A stretch of DNA of 64,000 nucleotides from Clostridium sp. DL-VIII (lineage in GTDB: Bacteria; Bacillota; Clostridia; Clostridiales; Clostridiaceae), in the NCBI RefSeq assembly GCF_000230835.1, contig NZ_CM001240.1:4800779-4864778 (forward strand), given 5' to 3'. The translations under genes were made by a program, and so were the position numbers. The notes under the pieces are model-generated. The model saw nothing but the letters and a program-made list of their open reading frames with translations. It was not told the DNA's origin and did no database searches. Positions 25,581-35,926 of the stretch are shown here, in pieces. Positions within the stretch are counted from its first letter, which is position 1. Each line of letters begins with the position of its first letter.

Positions 25581-26918
25581 TCATATTGGATTTTGAATTG
25601 CAGTTTTTTTCATACTATTTAATTTAAAATATACAATACTGATTATAGGAATTAAATATAAATAAAATGCATAAATAATAGCACCTGAACCTGTATTAAG
25701 AGTAGTTAATGGCACTAATACAGCAATATTCCAAGGAATTAACGGTGCTATGATTATTGCCGAATTTTCGATATCTAAAGCCAATTGATCCTTATCTATA
25801 TTATTTTCTTCGTAATTCTTTTTCATTAGCATATGAGTAAGAATTACTGAAAGTGCTTGACTGCAGCCAAAAGCCGCTGTAATAATACTTACTATAACGG
25901 TAGTAAAAAAGCATCCTGCTCTGCCTTTAGACTTATCTATTATTTCTTCTAAATTAGTTAACATTTTTGTACCTTCAAATATACCTGTAAAGGCAGACGA
26001 TACAAATACAACTAAAGCAGATTTGAGCATAGATAATACTCCGCCACCCTTTATAATGCTGCCTAAAATATCATTATCTTCTATGCTATATCCTTCTATT
26101 ACATACCTTATTACCTGGCTCATTGAATTATGTTCAAGTACAATACTTATAGTGCAGGCTGCAATTATACTGACTAAAATAGATATCTTCACATTTATCT
26201 TAAATATACAAAATACTAATATTATAATTGCCGGCACCAAGGTAATAAAACTTATATTAAAGCTTCTTAAAATTTCCGCACTTATATCACTTTCCTGAAC
26301 ATTTAATGGAAATTTAAATGAAAAAACTAGATACATAAAAAATGCTATTATAAAAGGTATTATCGAACTCTTAAACATATTTTTAATATTCATATATAAG
26401 TCAGTCGTTGTAATATTTGCCACAAGATTAGCACTAGAGGACATTGGTGAGCATCTATCGCCAAAATATGCTCCAGCAAGAACTGCACCTGCTGTTAAGC
26501 TTAAATTAACATGCCCTCCTCTTGCCATAACCATAAAAGCTACTCCAACTGTTCCAACAGTACCAAAGGAGGTTCCTAATAAAAATGATACTAATGCTGT
26601 TATCAAAAATACATAAACTACAAAAATATTAGGATTTAAAAACTGCATTCCGTAATAAACTATAGCTGGAACTGTTCCACTGGCCATCCATGTAGATGTT
26701 ACTGCTCCAATTAATATGAAAATTTCAAGTACAATAAAAGACTTCTTGCCTCCTGCATAGGCCATATGTATAACATCAATAAATTTAAAGCCTTTTTTGC
26801 AAGCTAAGGCTATAAATATTAATAGTCCTATAATTAATGTATATCCTACAAAAATTCCTTTTACTGAACTATAAATTAATAATAAAAAACAAACTATAAA
26901 TGCAATTGCAATTTCCAA
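25581..26918 (-). CDS. NhaC family Na+/H+ antiporter
   Basis: This 445-residue transporter with about 11-12 membrane segments is of the NhaC family, which exchanges Na+ for H+ or, in relatives, malate for lactate. Conserved features include GTSFGTVGTVGVAFMVMA (about residues 115-132), YFGDRCSPMSSSANLVA (about 150-166) and DIENSAIIIAPLIPWNIAV near 390. The start appears to be a TTG at 26918 after GGGGCG; no better in-frame start is present. With NhaA at 3343 this gives two distinct sodium antiporters in the window. Confidence 0.87.
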   Translation of the reverse strand: MEIAIAFIVCFLLLIYSSVKGIFVGYTLIIGLLIFIALACKKGFKFIDVIHMAYAGGKKSFIVLEIFILIGAVTSTWMASGTVPAIVYYGMQFLNPNIFVVYVFLITALVSFLLGTSFGTVGTVGVAFMVMARGGHVNLSLTAGAVLAGAYFGDRCSPMSSSANLVANITTTDLYMNIKNMFKSSIIPFIIAFFMYLVFSFKFPLNVQESDISAEILRSFNISFITLVPAIIILVFCIFKINVKISILVSIIAACTISIVLEHNSMSQVIRYVIEGYSIEDNDILGSIIKGGGVLSMLKSALVVFVSSAFTGIFEGTKMLTNLEEIIDKSKGRAGCFFTTVIVSIITAAFGCSQALSVILTHMLMKKNYEENNIDKDQLALDIENSAIIIAPLIPWNIAVLVPLTTLNTGSGAIIYAFYLYLIPIISIVYFKLNSMKKTAIQNPI

Positions 26919-27071
26919 TTCATCGCCCCATTAACTATTCATAGATAAAGTTCAATAGACTAAAACATCCTATTTTCTTCTAAATCTATTTAATATGTAC
27001 ACTTATTAGATTGTAATATAATTAAAGTATACACACAAGGCATTTCTCTTTACTCCTATTATATAAATTAT

Positions 27072-27662
27072 TCATGCTTTCAATCTTCTTAGGTAGTATA
27101 TTAAGCAAACTATAAAAGATCCTAGCATATTTATAAGTAAATCCGTTATTGTATCTTCAAGTCCGCCATTTACCATGTCTGTTTTGAAAAAATAGTCTCC
27201 TAAAAACTCAACTATTTCCCATATTGCACCTAATGTAATAGAAAAGGAAAATGAAAAAATTAATACAAAGATAATAAACCGTGTTTGAGTAACCTCTTTT
27301 GTCTTTATAATTGTTTCTTTTATTAAATGAAATCCTACAATTACAGCATAGCAGCCAAATGCTCCATGAAGAAGTAAATCCCACCACCATAACTTACTAT
27401 AGAACTGCATAATTTCCCCAAAATATTGTGCAAGAAAAATAAATATTACCGATACTAATTGAAAACTAGAGGGTAATACTATCCTTTTTATATTAGCAAG
27501 TTTTACAATTATAAAAGGAAGTACAATACATATAACAGTCATAAAATACAGGTATAAATCTTTCCACTCTTTTATTGCAATATTAAAAATCACTCCACTT
27601 ATTAAGATTATTTCAAATAGTATTGCGGCCACAATAGCCAAGTTACTATTTTCATTTTTCAT
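27072..27662 (-). CDS. DUF2238-like membrane protein
   Basis: This 196-residue protein has six predicted membrane segments and the pattern WWDLLLHGAFG ... TLGAIWEIVEFLGDYF ... GGLEDTITDLLINMLGS, shared with the protein at 13260-13811. The conserved acidic and His residues next to helices suggest a common function, which is unknown. AAAGGAA precedes the ATG. The adjacent sensory genes at 27881-29994 do not overlap it. Confidence 0.65.
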   Translation of the reverse strand: MKNENSNLAIVAAILFEIILISGVIFNIAIKEWKDLYLYFMTVICIVLPFIIVKLANIKRIVLPSSFQLVSVIFIFLAQYFGEIMQFYSKLWWWDLLLHGAFGCYAVIVGFHLIKETIIKTKEVTQTRFIIFVLIFSFSFSITLGAIWEIVEFLGDYFFKTDMVNGGLEDTITDLLINMLGSFIVCLIYYLRRLKA

Positions 27663-27825
27663 AATAATTTTATTCCTTTCGGTATATTTTTATATAAAGA
27701 AAAAATCCCTTCTTTAATATAAAAATATATTTCCCTATCTGAATAAAAAATATAAATCTACATATAGCAGAACTTTTATGTACAGCAAATAGTTCATTAA
27801 TATTATTAAATAAGTTTTTAATATT

Positions 27826-27856
27826 CAAAAAAGTACTAATCTCTGATTAGTACCTT
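27826..27856 (-). terminator. Terminator after MCP gene
   Basis: On the minus strand GTACTAATC pairs with GATTAGTAC around AGA (27833-27853), followed by six U residues. Confidence 0.8.
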
Positions 27857-27880
27857 TGCTATTTAAAATAAATTTAAAAA

Positions 27881-28879
27881 TCAATTTATATTTTTATTTT
27901 TCCTGCTGAATGAATCTGCTAATATATTTTCAATTTGCTGCAAGAAATTAATAATATCACAAATTATAATTGATCTTTTACTCATCCTTAATTTTAAATT
28001 ATTTAACTTATCCCCAAATGAGGCTACCAGTTCAGCTATAGAACCCACTCCTATTGCAGCTCCATTAAGCTCAGAGCTTGTACGTTCAATGCCTGTAATT
28101 ATATGTTCACTAAATTCTTTAACTTCATTTGTACAATCAGTTACTTGTTTAAAATCTTTTTGAACATTTTGTGCATACTCAAAATTATCACGAATTGCTG
28201 TTTTTGAACTTTCAATTTCTTTCCTTAATGAATCAATACTGTCATACAAAGTCTTAACACTTCCATCAATCCCACTTACTAACTCAGTTGTAGATGCTGA
28301 TAATTTTCTTATTTCTTCCGCTACTACAGCAAATCCTTTTCCAGCCTCTCCAGCCCTGGCAGCCTCAATTGATGCATTTAATGCAAGAAGATTTGTGCTA
28401 CTAGCTATATCTGTTATACTGTTTGACAGGTCTTGAATGTTTTTAGAATTATTCTCCAATGTATGAAAGGCTTCTGTAATTAAATCAAGCTGAGTACATG
28501 TACCATTGATTTTCTCTGCTAATTCTCCCATTTTATCATCCGCTTGTTTAACTGCAACTTCAGAGCGATTCATAACACCATTAATTTTATTTGCATATTG
28601 ACTAAAGTCATTAAAATTAGAATCAAGGCTGCTAATGGTATCTTGTATATTACTAATTTGTGAATATGTATCATTTATTTCATCAAGAGATTGACTTACT
28701 TTAACCTCTTCATCCATATATTCTCCAAGCTTTTTTTCTATATGTAATACACCATAGTTAATATATTTATCATCATTCATATTTTTTTCTAAACCTAACT
28801 TATCATTTTGCTCTAATTTTAAAACTACTTCCTCATTCGAATTCATATCTATATTTTTATTTGATTTAAACCACTTCAT
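27881..28879 (-). CDS. Cytoplasmic methyl-accepting chemotaxis-type signalling protein
   Basis: This 332-residue protein has no membrane segment. The C-terminal two thirds form the MCP coiled-coil hairpin: the tip motif [20 protein letters not shown] followed by [11 protein letters not shown] (about residues 165-195) is intact and should bind CheW/CheA. The N-terminal 70 residues are low-complexity and polar. The gene lies 14 bases after a FIST-domain protein on the same strand, so a soluble signal would be passed from FIST to this MCP, instead of by fusion of the two as in many bacteria. Confidence 0.86.
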   Translation of the reverse strand: MKWFKSNKNIDMNSNEEVVLKLEQNDKLGLEKNMNDDKYINYGVLHIEKKLGEYMDEEVKVSQSLDEINDTYSQISNIQDTISSLDSNFNDFSQYANKINGVMNRSEVAVKQADDKMGELAEKINGTCTQLDLITEAFHTLENNSKNIQDLSNSITDIASSTNLLALNASIEAARAGEAGKGFAVVAEEIRKLSASTTELVSGIDGSVKTLYDSIDSLRKEIESSKTAIRDNFEYAQNVQKDFKQVTDCTNEVKEFSEHIITGIERTSSELNGAAIGVGSIAELVASFGDKLNNLKLRMSKRSIIICDIINFLQQIENILADSFSRKNKNIN

Positions 28880-28893
28880 ATATTACTACCTCA

Positions 28894-29994
28894 CTATTCA
28901 AATACAGCAAGAACCATTGTTTGATTAAAATGTTGTTCTCCAAGTTGTTCTCCGTAACCTGCAAACCCAATATAATCCCCCAAAGCACCACTCATGTTTT
29001 TTGCAAATTCATTCAAATATCCATCTTTTTCAAAAAGCATTGACCTTGCTAAACAGTTTACCATAATTGATAATGATGGATTTGGAACATCTTTTTTTAC
29101 TTTGTTTATTGTTTGCCTAATAACATTTTTATACGCATCTGGTTCTAAAAGTACCATTTTCGAATTGTTATATACTCTTGCATGATATGCCATCCCATTA
29201 TTTTCAGTGACCATTTGATTAGCAGTAATATACATATCACTTCCAATAATTCTTCCAAGTGGATAACTATCTAAATATTTAGGAAGCTCATTAATAGTTG
29301 TATTTAATGCCTCAGCCATTACTTTTGCAGCTGGTTTATTATCATATTCATGAACTATGCGATTTCTTACATCTACTTTAGTTGCCGTGAAATAATGTTC
29401 TGTTGGTTTATAAATATTTTCTCTATATAATTTAATTCTACCGCTTAAATTTTTGATTATTACAAAGGCACACGCATTACTATACACTTTTCCATTAAAA
29501 GAAATCATAGTTTTCTCAGCTCTTCCAGGATCACCTGCTGATCCTCCAAACAACGGAATTTTCTTATCCTCAAGTACAGAATTTAACGTAGATAAAGCTA
29601 ATTCTTCACAACTAATTAATGCGGAAGAAATTTCAAAACATACAGTATTAGAAGTATCATGAAATTTATTTACACACTCTGTTATTCTATCAACATATTT
29701 CAATGGATAACGCTCTACTTCTTCTAATACCCCTCCATAACATTCAATTCCATCTTCAATCCCCATTAAAAGCAATCCATTCTTATAGGCTCCGTCTTTG
29801 CAGAAACCTGCAAAAGTAGTAGATCCAATAACAATGCTGCTATTAAATTTTTCTTTTATTTTTTCAGCATACCCTTCAAACCGATCAACATTAGAAAAAA
29901 ATAATATTAGTTTAGGTGAATTCAGACCAATTGTAGCTTCAGATATTGCTTCATCAAAATTATTTTTAACACTTTTTCCAATTTTGTATTTCAC
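28894..29994 (-). CDS. FIST domain sensor protein
   Basis: This 366-residue protein has an N-terminal FIST_N domain (about residues 25-215; VIGSTTFAGFCKDGAYKNGL is typical) and a C-terminal FIST_C domain (about 220-360, ending MSGALGDYIGFAGYGEQLG). FIST domains are predicted sensors of small ligands, perhaps amino acids. The start is probably the GTG at 29994, 8 bases after AGAAGG. It is followed 14 bases later by the MCP-type gene; the two form one operon. Confidence 0.86.
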   Translation of the reverse strand: MKYKIGKSVKNNFDEAISEATIGLNSPKLILFFSNVDRFEGYAEKIKEKFNSSIVIGSTTFAGFCKDGAYKNGLLLMGIEDGIECYGGVLEEVERYPLKYVDRITECVNKFHDTSNTVCFEISSALISCEELALSTLNSVLEDKKIPLFGGSAGDPGRAEKTMISFNGKVYSNACAFVIIKNLSGRIKLYRENIYKPTEHYFTATKVDVRNRIVHEYDNKPAAKVMAEALNTTINELPKYLDSYPLGRIIGSDMYITANQMVTENNGMAYHARVYNNSKMVLLEPDAYKNVIRQTINKVKKDVPNPSLSIMVNCLARSMLFEKDGYLNEFAKNMSGALGDYIGFAGYGEQLGEQHFNQTMVLAVFE

Positions 29995-30003
29995 ATTTAT
30001 CAC

Positions 30004-30376
30004 CTTCTATAATAAGATATGTATCCTTTCATAAACTCCATTATATTAACAACTTAATTAAAATATTATCCTTTTATTGTTAAACTTATATTATATGTAT
30101 GCTAATTATACCTAAATTTTCTATTATGAGCAATAATATGCTGTAAAATTTAAAGCAATAAAGTAGAATTATTTTCATCAAAGCAATAATGTCATATTCC
30201 ATATTTCAACTTATAAAGACTAATAAGAATGTAACCATATACATGTATTGTTAATCTAATCTCCGTAGCTTTTTATAGCTCCATAAAAAACAGCCTTTCA
30301 TCTATATTGCACATTGGCTCTATAAATAGAAAAACCTCAGTTACAAAATAAAGATTAGCTGTTTATAATAAATTTA
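30004..30376. other. Intergenic region, no supported gene
   Basis: This ~370-base A/T-rich gap lies between the FIST gene promoter side and the pepF-like 3' end. A slightly less AT-rich patch near 30260-30300 has weak hairpin potential. I see no open frame with a ribosome site, no riboswitch and no repeat shared with the rest of the window. Confidence 0.5.
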
Positions 30377-32053
30377 TTATTTTATTTTATCAACAAGTTC
30401 TTTTACAAACCCCTCTTCAAACGGACTTTTAAGTCCAACCTTATTAAGCATGTTAGGAAAATAATCTTTAGCTGACTGTCTGCAAAATTCTATATATTTG
30501 TCCCAGGCATCATTATAATCTTCATCCATCATTCCTTTAAATTGAAGTGCACAAGTTTGAGCAAGGCAATAATCTATATAATAGAATGGATAATTATATA
30601 TGTGTTTTTGCATCTGCCATCTGCGACCTTCACTATAAAATTCATCATCCATATAAGCAAGATGAGGCTTATATTCTTTTTCTAACTGCTTCCAAACCTC
30701 TCTTCTTTGAGCTGTGGTCAGTTCTGGTTTTGTATATATTATTTCTTGAAATTCATCCACCATACATCCATAGGGTACAAATGCTATAGCATCTTCAACC
30801 TGCATTTTTCTATAATCCTCAGCCCTATTTCCAAAAAATAATTCCATCCATTTACCTGTAAAAAATTCCATTGACATAGAGTGAGTTTCTGCCGTTTCCA
30901 TAGTTATATTATTATGTTCTAATATTTCATCATCTCTTGTTAAATATCCCTGGAACGCATGACCACATTCATGAGTTATAACATCCACATCTCCACTTGT
31001 GCCATTAAAATTAGCAAATATAATTGGTGCCTTGTAAGTCATTAACATATCCATATAACCACCAGCTGCTTTATTAGCTCGTCCTAATACATCAAATAGC
31101 TCATGATCTAACATAAAGTTAAAAAATTCACTTGTTTCAGTAGATAACTCATTATACATTTTTTTACCCGCTGCAAAAATATCATCAGCACTTCCGATCG
31201 GAACAGGATTTCCATCAAGGAAGTAAGTTCCTTCATCCACAAAGTCCAGTTTTTCTATTCCAAGCCGCTTTCTTCGCTCTTCGTGCATTTTAGTTGCAAA
31301 TGGAACTAAATATTTCTTAACTTGACTTCTAAAATTAGCAACATCATTTTTATCATAAGAATTACGCTGCATATTATAATAACCTAGTTCAACATAATTT
31401 TCATATTTCATTAATTTGGCCTGTTCATTGCGGTTAGCTACAAGCTTATCGAAAATTTCATCTAATTCATCTGCAATAGTGATAAGTTTTCCACTTCTAG
31501 CTTTTGCCGCCTCAATTCTAGTTTCTCTATCCTTTGACTTCAGATATTTTCCAAGTAGCGAAAGACTAAGTGTTTCCCCTCTAAATTCTACATTAGTCTT
31601 AGCTATTAACTTATTATATTTTGATACTAGAGCATTTTCTTCTTGTTTAAGAGGAATAAGCATATCATCAAAAGCTTTAAGCTTAAGCTCAATATCTTTA
31701 AATGGTACTGTTCCTATAATCTTCTCAAAGTAAATTCTATACTGAGACTCAAAGAGCAGCTTTTGATACTTCACCTTAAAACTTTCAATTCTAGGAGATA
31801 TTTTATCATAATACTCCTGCTCCTCTTCATAAAACTTATTTGATACATCTCCATCATGCCTTAGAGATGCTAAAATCATAGCAGTACTTACTTTATTCAT
31901 TAAACTATAATATCTTTTATGAATCTCAAATTGTTCTTCACCACTTTTAGCTCTAGTAAATTCATTAATTATATCCGATGCTTCCTTTTCAAAAGTTTCA
32001 ATTGTTACTCTCTCATATGGAAGTTCTGATAATTTGAGACTTTCATCTATCAT
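30377..32053 (-). CDS. pepF: M3 family oligoendopeptidase (PepF-type)
   Basis: This 558-residue zinc metallopeptidase of family M3 degrades short peptides in the cytoplasm. The HExxH motif is DVITHECGHAFQGYL (about residue 360-375), and the third zinc ligand comes from the following NITMETAETHSMSMEFF. Length and the all-helical C-terminal part fit the M3 oligopeptidase F clan. The start is taken as the ATG at 32053, 7 bases after GGGGAGG; the ATG at 32059 is too close to that site. An MFS gene ends 114 bases upstream on the same strand. Confidence 0.88.
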   Translation of the reverse strand: MIDESLKLSELPYERVTIETFEKEASDIINEFTRAKSGEEQFEIHKRYYSLMNKVSTAMILASLRHDGDVSNKFYEEEQEYYDKISPRIESFKVKYQKLLFESQYRIYFEKIIGTVPFKDIELKLKAFDDMLIPLKQEENALVSKYNKLIAKTNVEFRGETLSLSLLGKYLKSKDRETRIEAAKARSGKLITIADELDEIFDKLVANRNEQAKLMKYENYVELGYYNMQRNSYDKNDVANFRSQVKKYLVPFATKMHEERRKRLGIEKLDFVDEGTYFLDGNPVPIGSADDIFAAGKKMYNELSTETSEFFNFMLDHELFDVLGRANKAAGGYMDMLMTYKAPIIFANFNGTSGDVDVITHECGHAFQGYLTRDDEILEHNNITMETAETHSMSMEFFTGKWMELFFGNRAEDYRKMQVEDAIAFVPYGCMVDEFQEIIYTKPELTTAQRREVWKQLEKEYKPHLAYMDDEFYSEGRRWQMQKHIYNYPFYYIDYCLAQTCALQFKGMMDEDYNDAWDKYIEFCRQSAKDYFPNMLNKVGLKSPFEEGFVKELVDKIK

Positions 32054-32167
32054 TTTCATTCCTCCCCAATTTACATAATTAGCTTATATATTTTCTATTA
32101 TATACTACTTTCAGAAATATTATTACATGTGGAGAGTTTTCTTGAGTTTCCCAAAAACAAACATTTT

Positions 32168-33418
32168 TTAAATTTTTGCTTCATAAGCTTCATCGCAAGC
32201 TTTTAATAGAAAAATTATTACGGCTATAATAACTAATAAGTTCATAGCAATTAAAATGTTATAATACTTTACTAAATCAAGCAGAATTCCAAATAATAAA
32301 GTTCCTAAAGGCATAGCTCCTTGTGCAAACATTCCAAATATAGCAAAAAATCTGGATCTCATTTTATCTGGAACTAAATTTTGAAGGTTTGTCCCAATTG
32401 AAGTATTTACAAAGGCATTAAAGAATTCCATCATCATGCAAAGACTTCCTATTGATATAAACAACATCCAAGTTGCTCCTCCATATATACTTACTATACT
32501 CGGAAAGACTAATCCACAAACAGCCGTTCTTAAAATAGTTTCAAAAACAAACCCATAACGCATAAGTTGCTTTAATCCTAATTTTTTAAAATACATTAGT
32601 ATACTAATATTCCCAAATAGCGCACCTACTGCTAAAAAACCTGCAATATATCCATATTGTTCTGAGGTAAATCCAACTTCCTTCTTTAAAACATATGGCA
32701 TTACTACATCAAATAGAGGTGCAAGAAAAAAATTTGCAAACATAGCAAAGGTAAACAATTGAAATAATCCTTTTTTACTTACGATGAATTTTAATATCTC
32801 ATGATTTTTATGAAGAAAAATTCTCATATTTATTTTCTCTGTTTGAACTGCTTTCTTCCTATAAGTAATTAAAATAGAAAATACTGCTGAAATCACAAAG
32901 GAAGCACTGTTTATATAAAATACAGCTTGTATTCCCCATATTCCATAAATTACTCCGCCTAACATTGGTCCAATGATATTAGATGCTGCATCAAAACCGC
33001 TCTTAATAGAATTAGCTTCCATAAGTTCATCTTTAGATACTAAATCTGGCATTAGAGCCATAGATGAAGAATTAAATATACTGTCCATTATTGATATAAA
33101 TATCTGCAATATAAATAAAATATATATATTACAATTTCCTCTCATTGCTATGACTGCTAAAATGCAAACCAATATACCTCGCCCAAAATCCATAGCTATC
33201 ATAATATTTCTTCTATCACTTCTATCTCCAATCACACCGGCAAAAGGTGCTGTCATTAGTATTGGAATTAGTATGAACATTGACAAAATTCCCATTAACG
33301 TTCCGGAGCCTGTTGAGTCAAGGACATATAATGGAAGGGCAATGGTTTGTATACCGCTTCCATTTAAAGATACAAACCTTCCACCTATATACCTCCAGAA
33401 GTTTTTATTACCTTTCAT
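32168..33418 (-). CDS. MFS transporter
   Basis: This 416-residue protein with 12 membrane segments is of the major facilitator superfamily. The TM2-TM3 loop motif GVIGDRSDRRNIMIAMDF (about residues 58-75) is present, and the protein resembles drug/macrolide efflux permeases. The start at 33418 follows AAGGAG, which lies inside the last codons of the upstream regulator gene; starts further upstream would overlap that gene without a ribosome site. Co-transcription with the DUF2087 regulator suggests it controls this exporter. Confidence 0.85.
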   Translation of the reverse strand: MKGNKNFWRYIGGRFVSLNGSGIQTIALPLYVLDSTGSGTLMGILSMFILIPILMTAPFAGVIGDRSDRRNIMIAMDFGRGILVCILAVIAMRGNCNIYILFILQIFISIMDSIFNSSSMALMPDLVSKDELMEANSIKSGFDAASNIIGPMLGGVIYGIWGIQAVFYINSASFVISAVFSILITYRKKAVQTEKINMRIFLHKNHEILKFIVSKKGLFQLFTFAMFANFFLAPLFDVVMPYVLKKEVGFTSEQYGYIAGFLAVGALFGNISILMYFKKLGLKQLMRYGFVFETILRTAVCGLVFPSIVSIYGGATWMLFISIGSLCMMMEFFNAFVNTSIGTNLQNLVPDKMRSRFFAIFGMFAQGAMPLGTLLFGILLDLVKYYNILIAMNLLVIIAVIIFLLKACDEAYEAKI

Positions 33419-33425
33419 TTTTATG

Positions 33426-34196
33426 TTACTCCTTAATCCAATAGCTGTTGCAATCATTAGTTCTTTCTATAAATCCATATTCGATTAAAGCTCTTCTTAT
33501 TGTTGCATAATCTTCATATATTCTCTTTAAAATTCTATTGAGCTCTTTCTCAGGATACATCTTTTCTTTAGAAAAATTCTTGACTATCTCTCCTAATATA
33601 ATGATTTTCTTTTTCTCCTTAGAAGGATAACTCTTCAAGCCGCCATTTTCATTCATATAATTTTCAATTACGCTCTTCTTTTCTTTATCTGTAATATTAT
33701 ATCTATCATCTAAAGTAGTTGCAGTCTTAGGTGCATCACAGATAGTTTCCTTATCAAGCTTATTTATCTTCCTATTTGCTTCATTTGCAAGTAAATCCAT
33801 CATGGCTAAAAATAATTTTGCCTGTTTTTCTTTTTCCCTTAATTTATAGCGATGATTTCTTATTGTTGATTGAGCAACACCGAGCTCCTTTGCGATCTCT
33901 TTATCACTTAATCCTTTAGCTATTAATTTAATTAATTCTCTTTGAACTTCTGATATTCCAGTAAAGCTCGAATTCATATCAAGCATATATTCAAGCATTG
34001 AACCATGTTTCTCTTTCACATGCAGTTCTGCTGCCTTTCCCGCATCATATAATGCTGAATTAATTTCATATATTCTTCCTTTTTGAAAGGCCTCCTCGCA
34101 AATTATGCATTTATATTCATCCTCATACTCAATAAAACCTTTCTTTACTTCTTCTACCTCTGCGCTCCAAAATAATTCATTTGACTTTATATCCAC
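33426..34196 (-). CDS. HTH + DUF2087 transcriptional regulator
   Basis: This 256-residue regulator has three parts: an N-terminal metal-binding-like segment (YKCIICEEAFQKGRIYE), a LuxR-type helix-turn-helix in LIAKGLSDKEIAKELGVAQS (about residues 95-120), and a C-terminal DUF2087 domain with YPSKEKKKIIILGEIVKNF and ILKRIYEDYATIRRALIEYG. It probably regulates the downstream MFS gene, which is 8 bases away. The start is likely the GTG at 34196 after GGAAAGGA; a TTG at 34205 is the alternative. Confidence 0.83.
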   Translation of the reverse strand: MDIKSNELFWSAEVEEVKKGFIEYEDEYKCIICEEAFQKGRIYEINSALYDAGKAAELHVKEKHGSMLEYMLDMNSSFTGISEVQRELIKLIAKGLSDKEIAKELGVAQSTIRNHRYKLREKEKQAKLFLAMMDLLANEANRKINKLDKETICDAPKTATTLDDRYNITDKEKKSVIENYMNENGGLKSYPSKEKKKIIILGEIVKNFSKEKMYPEKELNRILKRIYEDYATIRRALIEYGFIERTNDCNSYWIKE

Positions 34197-34293
34197 AAAA
34201 ATCAATCCTTTCCAATAAAATACCACTTTTTATTATTATATGTCTAAATTTCAATTTTGTCTATGTATAAATAGACATTTTTAAATTCTGACT

Positions 34294-34358
34294 ATCAAAA
34301 AAAAAAAAAAAAATAAAACAGAAAGTAGAATTACAAGTTTTCAGTAATTCTATTTTCT
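34294..34358 (-). terminator. Terminator with long U tract after UDG fragment
   Basis: On the minus strand AGAAAATAGAATTAC pairs with GTAATTCTACTTTCT (about 34320-34358). A long U tract interrupted once follows (complement of the A run at 34296-34314). Confidence 0.75.
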
Positions 34359-34424
34359 AATATTCTTAATATACTTTATGTTATTATCATTTCATTGCTA
34401 GTTTTTAAAATTTAAACCCTATCA

Positions 34425-34739
34425 TTAACTCTCTAAGGACTTTATTATTTGAATCATTTTACTACTATTTTCATTAAATTGAGCTATTCTATTTACATTT
34501 GCACCAGATGGATGTGGAAATCCATTAAGAATTTGATTTCTAGTTATGATTTTATATTCTGATAGTTTAAATAAAACCGCTTCAACACATCTTCCTAAAG
34601 GTATTATAAGGATGCTATCTGAATTATTTAACTGCTTTAATTCATCAACAAAATTCTCATAAATATATTTCATTAAGAATTCATTATTAATGAGCTTTGG
34701 AGAATAGCCTGAGTAGTTCTTTCCTTTAGCTCTGTGAAA
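34425..34739 (-). pseudogene. Truncated uracil-DNA glycosylase family remnant
   Basis: Only the C-terminal part of a uracil-DNA glycosylase-like protein is present. The frame runs from a stop at about 34740 through KNYSGYSPKLINNEFLM and LIIPLGRCVEAVLFKL to the family's closing motif NGFPHPSGANVNRIAQF, the DNA-contacting HPSGA loop. The N-terminal catalytic GxDP-type motif is missing, and no ribosome site precedes the internal ATG at 34673. It is therefore a relic rather than a working enzyme, though a short 82-residue product from 34673 cannot be excluded. Confidence 0.65.
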
Positions 34740-34817
34740 TTATATTTAATATCGTATTTCATTCACTCGTTAATTAATATAAAATTAAAATATAACTTAT
34801 CTTGAGGAGGTATTAAA

Positions 34818-35693
34818 ATGATTGATTTACACATTCACACAACCTCATCTGATGGTTCAGATGAACCCAAAGATATACTGATAAAAGCTGAGCAAATAGG
34901 CTTAAAATATATAGCTATTACAGATCATGACTCAATTGGTGCCTATGAAAAATTAAAAAAACTTAATATACATGAATATTTTAAAGGTAAAATTATTCCT
35001 GGCTGCGAATTTTCTGTTGTTCATGATGGGAAACCTATCGAAGTATTAGGCTATGGCCTTGACCTTGATACCATAAGTTCCATGGGTATAGTTTCAGATG
35101 AAAAGTTTCTTGAAAGGGAAAATACTTATCTTGAAAAGATGATGGAAGTATGCAGAAACCTTAATATAACATATAGCAAAACTCTATCTGTTAAAGGTAA
35201 ATATTTTGCAACACAACTAATGCATGCTGACCTAAAAAAATACCCTGAAAATGAAAAGAACTTTACTAAAGACGTTTGGGAAAGTCTTAATGCATTTTAT
35301 AGAACCTGCGTAAATAATGAAGAAAGTCCTTTCTTTCTTGACCAAACCAAGAATTATTTCACAGTACCAGAAATTGCTGCTATTATAAAAAAAGCCGGTG
35401 GAAAATCTTTTCTCGCTCATTTATATGGATATTTTGCCGATGATCATAAGGAATTCTTAGATTCAATAATATCATTAAATGCACTTGATGGAATAGAATG
35501 CTATCATTCTCTTCATTCAGTTGATAGAACAAAAGCTCTCCTTGATTATTGCAAGAACAATAAACTTTATTCTAGTGGCGGAAGTGATTACCATGGCAAA
35601 CTCAAACCTACAGTTAAACTTGGAGAAAGTATTCAAGGCACAAAAATACCATATGATATCTTAAAACCATGGCTTCCATTAAATCTAATATAA
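34818..35693 (+). CDS. PHP domain-containing phosphoesterase
   Basis: This 291-residue protein has a polymerase-and-histidinol-phosphatase (PHP) domain. Metal-binding motifs are LHIHTTSSDGS (residues 4-14), AITDHDSIGAYEKL (about 37-50), SFLAHLYGYF and the late GGSDYHG (about residue 254). Stand-alone PHP proteins of this size act as phosphoesterases on nucleotides (3',5'-bisphosphate or short RNA ends), so a similar role is likely. GAGGAGG precedes the ATG at 34818, and a terminator follows. Confidence 0.85.
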   Translation: MIDLHIHTTSSDGSDEPKDILIKAEQIGLKYIAITDHDSIGAYEKLKKLNIHEYFKGKIIPGCEFSVVHDGKPIEVLGYGLDLDTISSMGIVSDEKFLERENTYLEKMMEVCRNLNITYSKTLSVKGKYFATQLMHADLKKYPENEKNFTKDVWESLNAFYRTCVNNEESPFFLDQTKNYFTVPEIAAIIKKAGGKSFLAHLYGYFADDHKEFLDSIISLNALDGIECYHSLHSVDRTKALLDYCKNNKLYSSGGSDYHGKLKPTVKLGESIQGTKIPYDILKPWLPLNLI

Positions 35694-35694
35694 A

Positions 35695-35735
35695 AGAAAT
35701 TCACAGTTTTCAAAAGTTAACTGTGAATTTTTTTA
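35695..35735 (+). terminator. Terminator after PHP gene
   Basis: AAATTCACAGTT pairs with AACTGTGAATTT across a 10-base loop (about 35697-35730) and runs into a T tract. Confidence 0.8.
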
Positions 35736-35926
35736 TATCCTATGTATTTTTTAATTATAATTACAATCATTTTCTATACATTTCAACATTTTAAATATTT
35801 ATGTAATTAATTTATTATTTTATTTAATATCCAAATACTTCGCAGATTAATATAACTGTTTTTTCAAATAATAATTATAAAGAAATTTTTATTAATACTA
35901 AACCAATTATGTTAGGAGTGATTGCC

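Noticed and set aside
34294..34314. A/T homopolymer run
   Set aside because: Explained as the U tract of the terminator at 34320-34358 rather than a separate feature.
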